Shown: piece by piece, positions 17,575 to 26,550 of the stretch
Layout: each line of letters opens with the position of its first letter
How positions within the stretch are numbered: position 1 is the first letter of the stretch
NCBI GenBank assembly: GCA_021323735.1
Contig: JAJPKM010000041.1
Span: 48,882-112,881 of the forward strand
Direction: 5' to 3'
DNA: 64,000 bases
Source of the DNA: Gammaproteobacteria bacterium
GTDB lineage: Bacteria > Pseudomonadota > Gammaproteobacteria > Steroidobacterales > Steroidobacteraceae
Program-made: the position numbers and the translations under genes
Notes under the pieces: generated by a model
Told to the model about the DNA's origin: nothing
The model's input: only the letters and a program-made list of their open reading frames with translations
Database searches by the model: none

Positions 17575-19230
17575 ATGGCACAAAGGCCGCAGCAGCAGTA
17601 TTGGCAGGCATTTACGCCGAAGCTGCTCATTGTCCTCCGCGAGGGTGCGATCGGGAAATGCTGGCGCCGGGATGCTCTGGCGGGATTGACCGTTGCCATC
17701 GTGGCGCTGCCCCTGGCGATGGCTCTCGGTATTGCCAGCGGTGCATCGCCGAACCAAGGCCTGGTGACGGCCGTGATCGCCGGCTTCCTGATCTCGTTGC
17801 TCGGCGGTTCGCGCGTTCAGATCGGCGGCCCGACGGGCGCCTTCGTCGTCATTGTCGCCGGCATCATCGCGGCGCATGGCTATGCCGGATTGGTATTGGC
17901 GACCCTGCTGGCTGGATTCATTCTCATAGCAGCCGGTTACGCCGGCGTCGGCCGGCTCATTCGCTTCATTCCGATGCCGGTGGTCACGGGGTTCACGGCC
18001 GGCATCGCGGTCATCATCGCCTCGAGCCAGGTGGGCGATTTCCTCGGTCTTACCACCGGCAAGCTGCCCGCGGAATTCATACCGAAGTGGGCTGCCTACT
18101 TGAACGCGTTTGATTCGATCAACCTCTATGCGCTTGGCGTCGGCGCGGCCGCGCTCGCCATGATCGTGCTCCTCAGGCGATTCGCACCGCAGTTGCCGGC
18201 CTTCCTCATTGCGCTGCTCGTGGCTTCACTGGCGGTCGCGCTGCTGCATCTGCCCGTCACCACGGTAGGCGATCGCTTTCCGGCGATGCCCACGGGGATG
18301 CCGGTACCGCACGTACCAATCATGTCGTTGGCCTTGATACAGCAATTGCTGCCGGCGGCATTCACCATCGCCTTTCTGGCCGGCATAGAAGCGCTGCTGT
18401 CGGCGACGGTGGCCGACGGCATGACCGGCTACAGCCATCGCCCCGGCCAGGAGCTGGTCGCACAAGGTGTTGCGAACGTAGCCTCTGCCCTGTTCGGCGG
18501 TCTGCCGGCAACCGGCGCCATTGCCAGAACGGCCACCAATATTCGCGCCGGCGGACGTACGCCGTTGGCCGGCATCTTCCACGCCGTGTTCCTGCTGATC
18601 TTCTTGCTGGCGGCAGGCAAGCTGATTTCCCACGTACCGATGGCGGCACTGGCGGCCATCCTGCTCGTGGTCGCATGGGGCATGAGCGAGGTGGAACGCT
18701 TCAAGACCTTGCTACAGATGGAGGCGGGAGACCGCGCCTTGTTATTGCTGACCTTCGGACTGACCGTATTGGTGGATCTCACCGTCGCCATTGGCGTGGG
18801 TGTCACCCTCGCCTCGCTGCTCTTCATGGCAAGGATGAGCGATACCGCCGGTCTGCTCCCCGATGAATTGAGTCTGGATGATCCCACGCAGCGAACTTCG
18901 TTGCCCAAGGGGGTGGAGGTGTTTCGCTTTGCCGGCCCGATGTTCTTCGGTGTCGCCCGTGAAATGCTGGACGCGTTGCGTCGAACCGGCCGTTCGCCGA
19001 AAACCATCATCCTGCGCATGGAGCTGGTGCCCTACATGGATTCGAGCGGCGCGAGCGCCCTGGAAGCATTCGTCCGCCAGGCCCACGGCAAGGGGACCCA
19101 GCTCATCCTCTGCGATCTGCGCGACCAGCCATCCGCGCTGCTTGCGAAGCTATGGCCGAGGTTTACGGGCGCGGAACGCGTGCCGACCTTTCAAGCGGCA
19201 CTCGATCGAGTTTCACGCAGCGTCGAGTGA
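17575..19230 (+). CDS. SulP/SLC26 family anion transporter with STAS domain
   Basis: 551-aa permease of the SulP family, which moves sulfate, bicarbonate or dicarboxylates. The N-terminal half has about a dozen hydrophobic segments with the family motifs DALAGLTVAIVALPLAMALG, GPTGAFVVIVAGI and a TNIRAGGRTPLAG loop. The C-terminal STAS domain (from about 441) includes MELVPYMDSSGASALE. The ATG follows the previous stop without any gap, so translation probably depends on ribosomes finishing the GIDE-like gene. The substrate cannot be decided; no sulfur-assimilation or carbonic-anhydrase gene is adjacent. Confidence 0.92.
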   Translation: MAQRPQQQYWQAFTPKLLIVLREGAIGKCWRRDALAGLTVAIVALPLAMALGIASGASPNQGLVTAVIAGFLISLLGGSRVQIGGPTGAFVVIVAGIIAAHGYAGLVLATLLAGFILIAAGYAGVGRLIRFIPMPVVTGFTAGIAVIIASSQVGDFLGLTTGKLPAEFIPKWAAYLNAFDSINLYALGVGAAALAMIVLLRRFAPQLPAFLIALLVASLAVALLHLPVTTVGDRFPAMPTGMPVPHVPIMSLALIQQLLPAAFTIAFLAGIEALLSATVADGMTGYSHRPGQELVAQGVANVASALFGGLPATGAIARTATNIRAGGRTPLAGIFHAVFLLIFLLAAGKLISHVPMAALAAILLVVAWGMSEVERFKTLLQMEAGDRALLLLTFGLTVLVDLTVAIGVGVTLASLLFMARMSDTAGLLPDELSLDDPTQRTSLPKGVEVFRFAGPMFFGVAREMLDALRRTGRSPKTIILRMELVPYMDSSGASALEAFVRQAHGKGTQLILCDLRDQPSALLAKLWPRFTGAERVPTFQAALDRVSRSVE

Positions 19231-19360
19231 CCACGCCGGATACTGCTTCGCCTACGTCTATTTGATCCTTGCCACGCGGCCTTGGGTCGGAAATTTTTGA
19301 AATTGCAGCGCATCGTGCCCCGGCACCGCATGAATCGCAGCCCGACAACGCGCGAGCGCA

Positions 19361-20533
19361 TTATCTCCTCGCCTTCAGATAAGTCTTGGTCTCATCGCCG
19401 ACGACGGCAATCAGGTTGCCCATGGTGAGATTGGCGTCGATCAAATGCAGCCCCCAGTCTTGCAGGACCTGTCCGTTCACGACCACGTCGCCGGAAATGT
19501 CATTGGTGCGCGCACCATTCGCGGTCGGATGAACCGTCACGGCGAGATACGAACCGTGTTCATCCGTGACGCAGGCCGCGCTCAACAAGCCGGGTACCTT
19601 GACGAACGAGGTGTCGATACGCTTGGCAGGCTGAGTCCAGTCGAAAGGCTCTCGAGGTCCGTCGGAGCCGGTGGAAATACGGCCCGCGGACAGATACGCA
19701 TCGAGCATCCCGGAACCGCCGCTCAAGGCGGCCGGATTGGCGCAAACCGCCTGCATGCCCTCCGGGGCCTTGCCGAATCGGGTGTTGGCCGGCGGCGGGA
19801 CATTGGCGCGGAAGTCGGCAAAGGCAATGACACAGCCGGTCTGGCCATTCGAACGGCAAACTGGAATATGCTGGAAGGCCCCGCCCACGTCGGCGCCGGT
19901 CGGCACCGGCAGACTAGTTCCCATCAAAATGGCGGAAATCAACTTAGCCTGGACGGGTTTTCCGTCGATTTCCTCCTTGATCAACCGGGTGAGCACGCCC
20001 GATCCCTGGCTATGTCCGACGAGTACGACGCCGCGGCCCTTGTTGTCGTGTGCGAGATAGTAGTTCCACGCTGCGAGGACGTCGCGGTACGCCAAGTCGC
20101 GATCCGTCGGCATGGGTTTGCCGCCGATCAGCGCACGCAGCGCGGTCAGCGTGACCTGACGGTACATCGGTGCGAACAGTCGGCACTTGGCCGCGAAGCG
20201 CGAAAATTGCGCGTCCACGACCAATTTCTCCGCGCCCGTGACCATCAGGTCGGAATTGCCGCTCGGTTCGTTGGAGACCGTGGGGTAGACGTAAAAGCAA
20301 TCGATGGGCGGATTCTTCGCCGGATGAAAAGTCTCGCGCGTCAAGGAGCCATCCACCGCCACGACGGTCGCGTCCTGGGAGGCGGTACAGGCATCTTGGC
20401 GGCCGGGCCGGCACAGCCACACCGACATATCGGCGTAGTCGGCGGCGGGAGCGGCAGGCGTCTCGGCGGCACGGGAATCCAGCGCGGCAACGACGCAGAA
20501 AAGTATCCCGGCCAGCGCAATTGTTGATTTCAT
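19361..20533 (-). CDS. Secreted DUF3089 alpha/beta-hydrolase family protein
   Basis: 390-aa exported protein. The ATG at 20533 has AGAGGG upstream and a signal peptide ending near SRAAE. The body matches the DUF3089 family of alpha/beta hydrolases: DCFYVYPTVSNEPSGNSDL, a long helical part, then VLVGHSQGSG with the nucleophile-elbow serine, and a late DWGLHLIDANL near the expected catalytic His. A lipase or esterase activity is plausible but untested for the family. It diverges from the cytochrome lipoprotein gene at 20614; the 80-base gap is AT-rich and probably holds both promoters. Confidence 0.85.
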   Translation of the reverse strand: MKSTIALAGILFCVVAALDSRAAETPAAPAADYADMSVWLCRPGRQDACTASQDATVVAVDGSLTRETFHPAKNPPIDCFYVYPTVSNEPSGNSDLMVTGAEKLVVDAQFSRFAAKCRLFAPMYRQVTLTALRALIGGKPMPTDRDLAYRDVLAAWNYYLAHDNKGRGVVLVGHSQGSGVLTRLIKEEIDGKPVQAKLISAILMGTSLPVPTGADVGGAFQHIPVCRSNGQTGCVIAFADFRANVPPPANTRFGKAPEGMQAVCANPAALSGGSGMLDAYLSAGRISTGSDGPREPFDWTQPAKRIDTSFVKVPGLLSAACVTDEHGSYLAVTVHPTANGARTNDISGDVVVNGQVLQDWGLHLIDANLTMGNLIAVVGDETKTYLKARR

Positions 20534-20613
20534 TTTGCCCTCTATGTTGATTGTTGTTCGGACATCATTGTGAAACATTATAGTAGATAAAAATCTCACT
20601 TGAGCATCTCTAA

Positions 20614-21954
20614 TTGAAGCCCGCGGCAACAACCAGTCTCGCCCTATGCCTGCTGATCCTCATCGCGGGTTGCACGCCGCGGGCGCCGTATGGTCTTACC
20701 TCGCGCGTTGCGACACAGCCCTATTTGGGAATGCCGCCGACGGCGGACGGCCCCGTTCCCCGGCTCCTTTCGCAGACCGGGGTCTTCAGCGATACGGCGA
20801 GACGGATCCCAAATCCCGGCCTGATCCCCTACGATCTCATCGTCTCCTTTTGGTCGGATGGGGCCGATAAGTCGCGCTTCATTGCCCTGCCGCGCTCGGC
20901 CATCGCCTTCGCAGCTACCGGTGAATGGCGTTTTCCCGCGGGCACGGTGTTCGTGAAGAATTTCGACCTGACAACCGACCCCGCCGACCTCAAGACCAAA
21001 CGCAGGCTCGAAACGCGCCTGTTGGTCCGCGACTCCGCCGGCGGCGTTTACGGCGTGGTGTACAAGTGGCGGGCGGACGGCAGCGATGCCGACTTGCTCA
21101 CCGGCAGCCAGACCGAAGAGATTCCGGTGCGGACCGATCAGGGAGAGATCCAGCATCAGACTTGGTATTACCCAAGCCGACAAGACTGCCTGACCTGCCA
21201 TACGGCCAACGCCGGCGGCGTGCTCGGCGTGAAGACCCGGCAGATGAACAGATCATTCACCTACCCCTCCGGGCTGACCGACAACCAATTGCGTACCTGG
21301 AATCATCTGGGTCTGTTTGCGCCGGCCTTCGAGGAGGAGGCCTTGTCCACCTTCGTCAAGCTCGCGGCCGCCGATGACAATACGCGCACGCTGGAAGACA
21401 AGGCTCGCTCTTATCTAGATGCCAATTGCTCACAGTGTCACCGGCCGGGCGGAACGGTGGCGAATTTCGATGCACGCTATGACACTGCCCTGCCCAACCA
21501 AGCGCTGGTCGACGGCCCCGTCTTGATCGACCAGGGGATAGACCGTCCGCGAGTCATCGCACCGCATGACATCTGGCGTTCGATTGCCTATATGCGCGTC
21601 AATACCGTGGGTGAGATCCGGATGCCGCCGCTGGCTCGCGAAACCATCGATCAAAAAGGCGTCCACCTCCTCAGTGAGTGGATCAACGGCATGCCCGGGC
21701 GCCCGGTAGTGCCGCCGCCAACGATCTCGCCGCCCGGAGGAAGCTTCGCCAAGCCCGTAGAGGTTGCCTTGAGCGTGAACGAGCCGGAGGCTGACATACG
21801 CTATACCTTGGACGGCACCGTGCCGAGCGCAGCGGATACGCGCTACGAAAAGCCCATCAAACTGAGCGCTCCGGCGGTGCTGCGTGCTCGGGCCTTCAAG
21901 GATGGTTTCACCCGCAGCATCACCGAGCAGGAAGTATTCATCGTCGGGAAGTGA
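20614..21954 (+). CDS. Lipoprotein di-haem c-type cytochrome with chitobiase-like C-terminal domain
   Basis: 446-aa protein starting with TTG. The N-terminus has a lipobox (LILIAGC), so it is likely lipid-anchored in the envelope. Two haem-binding motifs are visible, CLTCH (about residue 195) and CSQCH (about 275), in a layout like the SO_2930 family of di-haem proteins. Candidate axial methionines lie in later segments such as GEIRMPPL. Residues about 365-446 resemble the chitobiase/beta-hexosaminidase C-terminal domain (EADIRYTLDGTVPSAADTRYEKPI). That module is usually appended to secreted hydrolases. The 3' end overlaps the convergent propeller gene by 17 bp. A role in periplasmic electron transfer is inferred. 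Confidence 0.82.
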   Translation: MKPAATTSLALCLLILIAGCTPRAPYGLTSRVATQPYLGMPPTADGPVPRLLSQTGVFSDTARRIPNPGLIPYDLIVSFWSDGADKSRFIALPRSAIAFAATGEWRFPAGTVFVKNFDLTTDPADLKTKRRLETRLLVRDSAGGVYGVVYKWRADGSDADLLTGSQTEEIPVRTDQGEIQHQTWYYPSRQDCLTCHTANAGGVLGVKTRQMNRSFTYPSGLTDNQLRTWNHLGLFAPAFEEEALSTFVKLAAADDNTRTLEDKARSYLDANCSQCHRPGGTVANFDARYDTALPNQALVDGPVLIDQGIDRPRVIAPHDIWRSIAYMRVNTVGEIRMPPLARETIDQKGVHLLSEWINGMPGRPVVPPPTISPPGGSFAKPVEVALSVNEPEADIRYTLDGTVPSAADTRYEKPIKLSAPAVLRARAFKDGFTRSITEQEVFIVGK

Positions 21955-23032
21955 TGGCGATGCCCCAGGGACCGGCCCCGGCCTTGACACGGCTGACTTC
22001 TCGGTTGGTCTTAAGATCGACGACCGAAACGTCGTTGGAAGGCCCATTGGCGCTGAACAGGAATCTCCCATCGGGCGATACCCCGATCCCCCACGGTCGC
22101 GTTCCCACCTTAATGGTGTCCAGCAAGTCATAGCTGTGCGCGTCGAATACGGAAATCGTGCCGGCACGCCCATTGCTCACATACAGACGTTTTTCATCGG
22201 GCGATAGCCTCACCCGCATCGGGCGTGAGCCTGCGGGCAACGTGATGGTCTTTAGTACTTTCGCATTGACTGCATCGATGACATTGAGCTCTCCCGCCGA
22301 TTCCGACGGGATGAATCCGATGGACCCGGACGCCAGCAACGCCACGCTGCGCGGCCGTCCATTCACTTTGAAATGGGCCGTCGCTGCATAAGAAACGGTG
22401 TCGATCACATAAATGTCGCCCCCGGCTTCGCAGGTGACATAGAACCGCTTGCCGTCGGGCGAGGTGGTCACCCCTTCCGGTTCCTGACCGACGGGAACGA
22501 TGTGCTCGAGCTTACCGGCGGCGATGTTGATCACACTGGCCGTCTTGGTGTCTTCGTTGGAAATATAGATGCGCCGCCCATCCTTGCTGAGCGCAAATTC
22601 TTCGGGATCCGATCCCGCATTGAGCTTGGCGGTCAGCTTTTGGGTGGCGACGTTCACGACGCCAATGCCATCCGCGGCCTTGTCCGCGGCGTCATCGTCA
22701 TCATCGCCGCCCTTCTTCCTCTCGAACACCGGATTGCCCTGGGCATCGATCCGGGGCGGCGCCTCGATCGGCGTGCCGCTCAACGCCACATAGACGGTTT
22801 TCCCGTCAGGACTGACATGAATGCCGCGCGGACGCTTGCCGACGGGAATGGTTGCGGCAACGCTGAAATCCGACCCGTTGATGACGGTCACGTCCCCCGA
22901 CTTCTCGTTGGTCACGTAGACCTGGTAGGTCGGCGCGGCGTGCGCGATACCGCTGAACGGCGCTGCTCCGATCAGCACGGCAGCCAGCAGGATTTGGGCG
23001 CAGGTCAGTTGTTCGGGTTCGCGGTACGGCAT
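21938..23032 (-). CDS. Secreted YVTN/YncE-type beta-propeller protein
   Basis: 364-aa exported beta-propeller. The signal peptide ends in IAHA, followed by YQVYVTNEKSGDVTVIN and about seven repeats of the pattern GxRPxGIxxSPDGKxxYVxN. An acidic insertion (GGDDDDDAADKA, near residue 110) sits in one blade loop. YVTN propellers bind ligands or redox partners in the periplasm; none has a clear enzymatic motif and none is seen here. The ATG at 23032 is preferred over a TTG nine codons earlier. It is convergent with the di-haem cytochrome and 116 bases downstream of phnX on the same strand. A functional link to either neighbour is uncertain. Confidence 0.88.
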   Translation of the reverse strand: MPYREPEQLTCAQILLAAVLIGAAPFSGIAHAAPTYQVYVTNEKSGDVTVINGSDFSVAATIPVGKRPRGIHVSPDGKTVYVALSGTPIEAPPRIDAQGNPVFERKKGGDDDDDAADKAADGIGVVNVATQKLTAKLNAGSDPEEFALSKDGRRIYISNEDTKTASVINIAAGKLEHIVPVGQEPEGVTTSPDGKRFYVTCEAGGDIYVIDTVSYAATAHFKVNGRPRSVALLASGSIGFIPSESAGELNVIDAVNAKVLKTITLPAGSRPMRVRLSPDEKRLYVSNGRAGTISVFDAHSYDLLDTIKVGTRPWGIGVSPDGRFLFSANGPSNDVSVVDLKTNREVSRVKAGAGPWGIAITSRR

Positions 23033-23175
23033 CGAGCCATGGTGGCGAACTTGAGGCAAAATCGCAAATATGCGCTACGCAGAGTCGACAATGGCCTGGC
23101 GCTCGGCGAAAGTCGCAGCATTGCCGGCGGCAGCCTGACGTCCGACAAATTCGCAGGAGCGAATTTGTCCTTGAC

Positions 23176-23961
23176 TTAAGCTGCCGAGTGCAGCGCCGCC
23201 AAGAGATCGGCAACCGTGTCGATGACGACATCGGCACCTGCGGCGAGCAAAGACTTTCCTGCAGCTTCGATGCGTGCGGCGCGCTCGGCGGCAGGCAGCG
23301 CGGCCAACGCCTGCGGCGACAACCCGACACCGTTGCCCGAGGCCGCAATGCCCACCGAGAAACAGCCCGCCGCGCGGCCTTCCGCGACGCCGACTTCGGT
23401 GTCATCGACTTTCACGACCCGCGTCAGGGGCCACACGCCGAGTTCCGCGCAGGCCTTGTAGATCATGAGCGGGCTCGGCCGCCCGGCCGGGGTTTCACCC
23501 GAACACACCAGATGATCCGGGACATAGCCTTGCTCGGCCGCTTCGCGCAGCACCGGCAACATCATGTCGCGCGTATAGCCGGTCGATGAACCCACCTTGA
23601 GTCCCTCGGCCCGCAGCGCCTCCACCACAGCACGGGCACCCTCGATGAGATGCGCCGCACGCGCCGCCTGATCTCGCATCAAAGGACCTAAGGCTGCCAT
23701 CAATCCTTCGGCATCCGCTTCGTTCGGAGTGCTGCCGCGAGCTTTCGTCCATTCCTCAGCAATTTCTGGGTCTTGCAGCAGCGCTCGCACATGATCGGCC
23801 TTGCGCTTACCCATATCCCGGCGCGCCTGGGCATCGCTTAATGCCACGCCGCGAAGCGCAAACGCCTCGCGCAGCGCGATCACGGGTGCGTGGCAGCCGA
23901 AGTCCACCACGGTCCCGGCCCAATCGAAAATGACCAGATCGAAGCGATCCTTGATAGCCAC
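23176..23961 (-). CDS. phnX: Phosphonoacetaldehyde hydrolase
   Basis: 261-aa HAD-superfamily enzyme that cleaves phosphonoacetaldehyde to acetaldehyde and phosphate. It shows the HAD motif FDWAGTVVDFG with the nucleophilic Asp. It also has the PhnX-specific lysine context MGKRKADHVRALL, supplying the Schiff-base Lys. SSTGYTRDMM and KVDDTEVGVAEGRAAG carry the remaining HAD motifs. Length and order match the family. The start is a GTG that overlaps the stop of the upstream FAD oxidoreductase by one base (TAGTG), so the two are coupled. No phnW aminotransferase is adjacent, so the aldehyde is probably supplied by that oxidoreductase. Confidence 0.94.
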   Translation of the reverse strand: MAIKDRFDLVIFDWAGTVVDFGCHAPVIALREAFALRGVALSDAQARRDMGKRKADHVRALLQDPEIAEEWTKARGSTPNEADAEGLMAALGPLMRDQAARAAHLIEGARAVVEALRAEGLKVGSSTGYTRDMMLPVLREAAEQGYVPDHLVCSGETPAGRPSPLMIYKACAELGVWPLTRVVKVDDTEVGVAEGRAAGCFSVGIAASGNGVGLSPQALAALPAAERAARIEAAGKSLLAAGADVVIDTVADLLAALHSAA

Positions 23962-25112
23962 TAAGCCGCACTCCCGCCGAAAAGTTCCGCCACGACCTGC
24001 TCGCCAATGGCGAATCCGGTGGATGCGCCCGTGCCGCTGGTGATCATCGCGATGCGCACGCCGGGCGCCGGAGCATCGATGAACATGGTGCGTTCAGGCG
24101 CCGACGCATAAGTTCCGATCCAACGCTCGCGGACGGCCGGAGGCGAGCGGCCGGTGGCCGCGGTAAATTCCTCGAGAATGAGTTTATCGATGCGCTCATC
24201 CTGAAAGCAATCCGGTGTCGCGGCGTAGTGGTGGCTGTCTCCCACGATGAGGCTGCCGTCGGCGCTTTGCACCACGATGAGATGGATTCCATGCTTGAGG
24301 TGCTCACCCTGCTCCGCCTGGAGCCGCCCCCGCAGCGGCGCGGCCTCCGGCAACGCGGAATACCCTGCATACCTTACCAGGCCAAGGTCCGACATCACGG
24401 CGCCCGGCAGCCGGAAGCCGGGATCTTCCAGCCGTAGCATCTGCAGCTTGCAGCGGGTCACGGCATACCTGGCAATGTGCTTCGGGTAGAGCGTGGACGT
24501 ATCGTCTCCCGGACATACCACCACCGCGCCGGCGTGCACCATCCCGCGCGAGGTCTCGATGCGCGGCGCATCGATCGCCAGCACGGTGGTCTGACGCAGG
24601 AACTTAACACCCCACCGTTCCGCCAACCATGCCGCGATCTTTGGAATCGCCTCCCGCGATTCGACGCGAAGATCGACCGAGCTTGCCAGCACCGCCTTGA
24701 TCTGCCCATGCACGAGTTCAGGATTCAAGGCGCGTGCATCCGCCGGGCTCAAGAGCCTGCATCCCTCGCCCATCTCGGTGGCGAGAAACGACTCCAGAAC
24801 AGCCACGGCTTCCGGTCGCCGCGCGGTCATCCACAACCCCCGCTGCAGAATGGCGATGCCCGCCTGCCGGGCCACCTCTTCCCAAATTGCGCATGTGCGC
24901 CGGGCTCGGCTCCACGCCGCGCCGCGTTCCTGGCCCGTCACCGTGATGAACCCAAAATTGCGAACCGATGCGCCGCTGGCCTGCGCATCGCGGTCGATCA
25001 CCAACACACGCAGGCCCTTCTGCGCCGCCGCGCGTGCACACGACAGTCCGAGAATTCCGGCACCGACAATGGCGAGGTCAAAGGCGCCGGAAACGGCAGG
25101 TGAAGAACTTAT
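23961..25112 (-). CDS. Phosphonate-associated FAD-dependent oxidoreductase (TIGR03364-like), start codon abnormal
   Basis: DAO-type flavoenzyme of the kind found beside phnX; related proteins are reported to oxidise aminoethylphosphonates towards phosphonoacetaldehyde. The FAD-binding motif FDLAIVGAGILGL lies at about 25041-25079. ASGASVRNFGFITVTGQ, a GEHLKHGIHLIV stretch and a TSGTGASTGFAIGE C-terminus support the family. The frame is open from 25145, but no ATG, GTG or TTG occurs before the Rossmann motif. The first usual start is a GTG at 25007, which would delete that motif. An ATA at 25112 (or ATC at 25115) sits just after a GGGGA and gives the expected N-terminal length, so I place the start there tentatively. 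A mutated ATG, a rare start codon or a sequence error are all possible. Confidence 0.8.
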   Translation of the reverse strand: MSSSPAVSGAFDLAIVGAGILGLSCARAAAQKGLRVLVIDRDAQASGASVRNFGFITVTGQERGAAWSRARRTCAIWEEVARQAGIAILQRGLWMTARRPEAVAVLESFLATEMGEGCRLLSPADARALNPELVHGQIKAVLASSVDLRVESREAIPKIAAWLAERWGVKFLRQTTVLAIDAPRIETSRGMVHAGAVVVCPGDDTSTLYPKHIARYAVTRCKLQMLRLEDPGFRLPGAVMSDLGLVRYAGYSALPEAAPLRGRLQAEQGEHLKHGIHLIVVQSADGSLIVGDSHHYAATPDCFQDERIDKLILEEFTAATGRSPPAVRERWIGTYASAPERTMFIDAPAPGVRIAMITSGTGASTGFAIGEQVVAELFGGSAA

Positions 25113-25230
25113 GATGTATCCCCGAGTAACTGGACCGCCTTCTAGTTAATGACAACAACATGACGGCTGTGTGGCAACAGGCGCCGAGCGGGCCCTGGCA
25201 ATTTGGGGGCGCAATCAGGATACTCGTTCC

Positions 25231-26550
25231 GTGAAAAGCAAGCTCCAACAAGCGCTGGAGAGGGCCAACCCGGTCCTGTTCAGCGCCTTCGCAGGCCTGG
25301 CGGGGTTTACCGCTTACTTTTCCATGTACGCCTTCCGCAAGCCCTTCTCCGTGGCGATCTTCGGCTCCGTACCCGGGTGGCATTTCGCCCTCGATTACAA
25401 GATCGCGCTGGTGCTGGCGCAGGTGCTCGGCTATGCGGTGTCCAAAATGATCGGCGTCAAGTTCATTGCCGAGATCACGCCCCCTAGGCGCGCCGCTGCC
25501 ATCATCCTGCTGATCGCCCTATCGTGGCTTGCGCTCATTTTATTTGCCGCGGTGCCGGCGCCATGGAATGTCATGGCGATGTTTTTGAACGGATTGCCAT
25601 TGGGACTGATCTGGGGATTGGTCTTCGGCTTCATGGAAGGCCGGCGAACCTCCGAGGTGCTCGGCGCCATCCTGTGCGCCAGTTTCATCGTTTCGTCGGG
25701 CGCCGTGAAATCCGTCGGCAAATTGCTGATGGAGGGATGGCACATCAGTCCGTTCTGGATGCCCGCGGCAGTAGGCGCTCTGTTCTTCCCGGTGCTCTGC
25801 GTGTCGGTATGGGCACTGTCTCAATTGCCGCCGCCGAACCCTCGCGACGAGGCCGAGCGGGTACGGCGCGTACCCATGGATGGCGCCGCACGGGTGCGCT
25901 TCCTCGGCCGCTACGGCTCAGGGATTGCGCTGCTGGTCCTCGCCTATGTGCTGATCACGGCCATCCGTGACTTTCGCGACAACTTTGCCGCGGAGATCTG
26001 GACCGCACTTGGGTTCGGGCATGCCGCGGCCGTATTCACCGCCAGCGAATTGCCGGTGGCGGTGCTGTCCCTGACCGTACTGGGCGTGATCATCGTGGTG
26101 CGCGACAATGTAAAGGCATTGCTCGTCATTCACGGCGTCGTCTTTGCCGGCCTGTTGCTGCTCGGTCTGTCGACCTTCGCTTTTCAGGCCGGGCTGCTGT
26201 CGCCCCTGGCGTGGATGATCTTGAGCGGCGCCGGGTTGTACATGGCTTATGTCCCCTTCAATGCCATGCTCTTCGATCGCTTGATCGCCGCCAGCGGCAC
26301 GGCGGGGACCGCGGGATTCCTGATCTATGTGGCCGATGCCTCGGGATACCTGGGAAGCTGCGCGCTGCTGGTATGGCGCAACTTCGGTTTGGTACAGCTG
26401 GACTGGCTGCAGGTGTTCACGGCCAGCGCCTACGGGGCCAGCGTCTTCGGTATGGCCGCGATGGGCTTGTCGGCGATCTACTTCTTGCGCAAAACGGCGC
26501 AGGTTAAGCGGACCGGTATCGAACCGGCGCATCACCCAGCGCGTCTTTGA
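25231..26550 (+). CDS. DUF5690/MFS-type membrane transporter
   Basis: About 439-aa integral membrane protein with about 12 hydrophobic helices. The first motif, FTAYFSMYAFRKPFSVA, resembles the start of glycerol-3-phosphate or organophosphate permeases of the MFS. The family is annotated DUF5690 and in my knowledge recurs next to phosphonate genes. GTG at 25231 was chosen (AGGA upstream, 11-base spacing); an upstream GTG at 25171 is possible. It diverges from the FAD oxidoreductase/phnX pair, so it probably imports the phosphonate that they degrade (inference). Its 3' end overlaps the convergent TPR-sulfotransferase by 47 bp. Confidence 0.85.
   Translation: MKSKLQQALERANPVLFSAFAGLAGFTAYFSMYAFRKPFSVAIFGSVPGWHFALDYKIALVLAQVLGYAVSKMIGVKFIAEITPPRRAAAIILLIALSWLALILFAAVPAPWNVMAMFLNGLPLGLIWGLVFGFMEGRRTSEVLGAILCASFIVSSGAVKSVGKLLMEGWHISPFWMPAAVGALFFPVLCVSVWALSQLPPPNPRDEAERVRRVPMDGAARVRFLGRYGSGIALLVLAYVLITAIRDFRDNFAAEIWTALGFGHAAAVFTASELPVAVLSLTVLGVIIVVRDNVKALLVIHGVVFAGLLLLGLSTFAFQAGLLSPLAWMILSGAGLYMAYVPFNAMLFDRLIAASGTAGTAGFLIYVADASGYLGSCALLVWRNFGLVQLDWLQVFTASAYGASVFGMAAMGLSAIYFLRKTAQVKRTGIEPAHHPARL

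Noticed and set aside
25078..25383. Minus-strand frame overlapping the start of the FAD oxidoreductase, which could supply an N-terminus by frameshift
   Set aside because: It has no flavoprotein features, overlaps the divergent transporter, and the expected N-terminal length is already provided in the correct frame.
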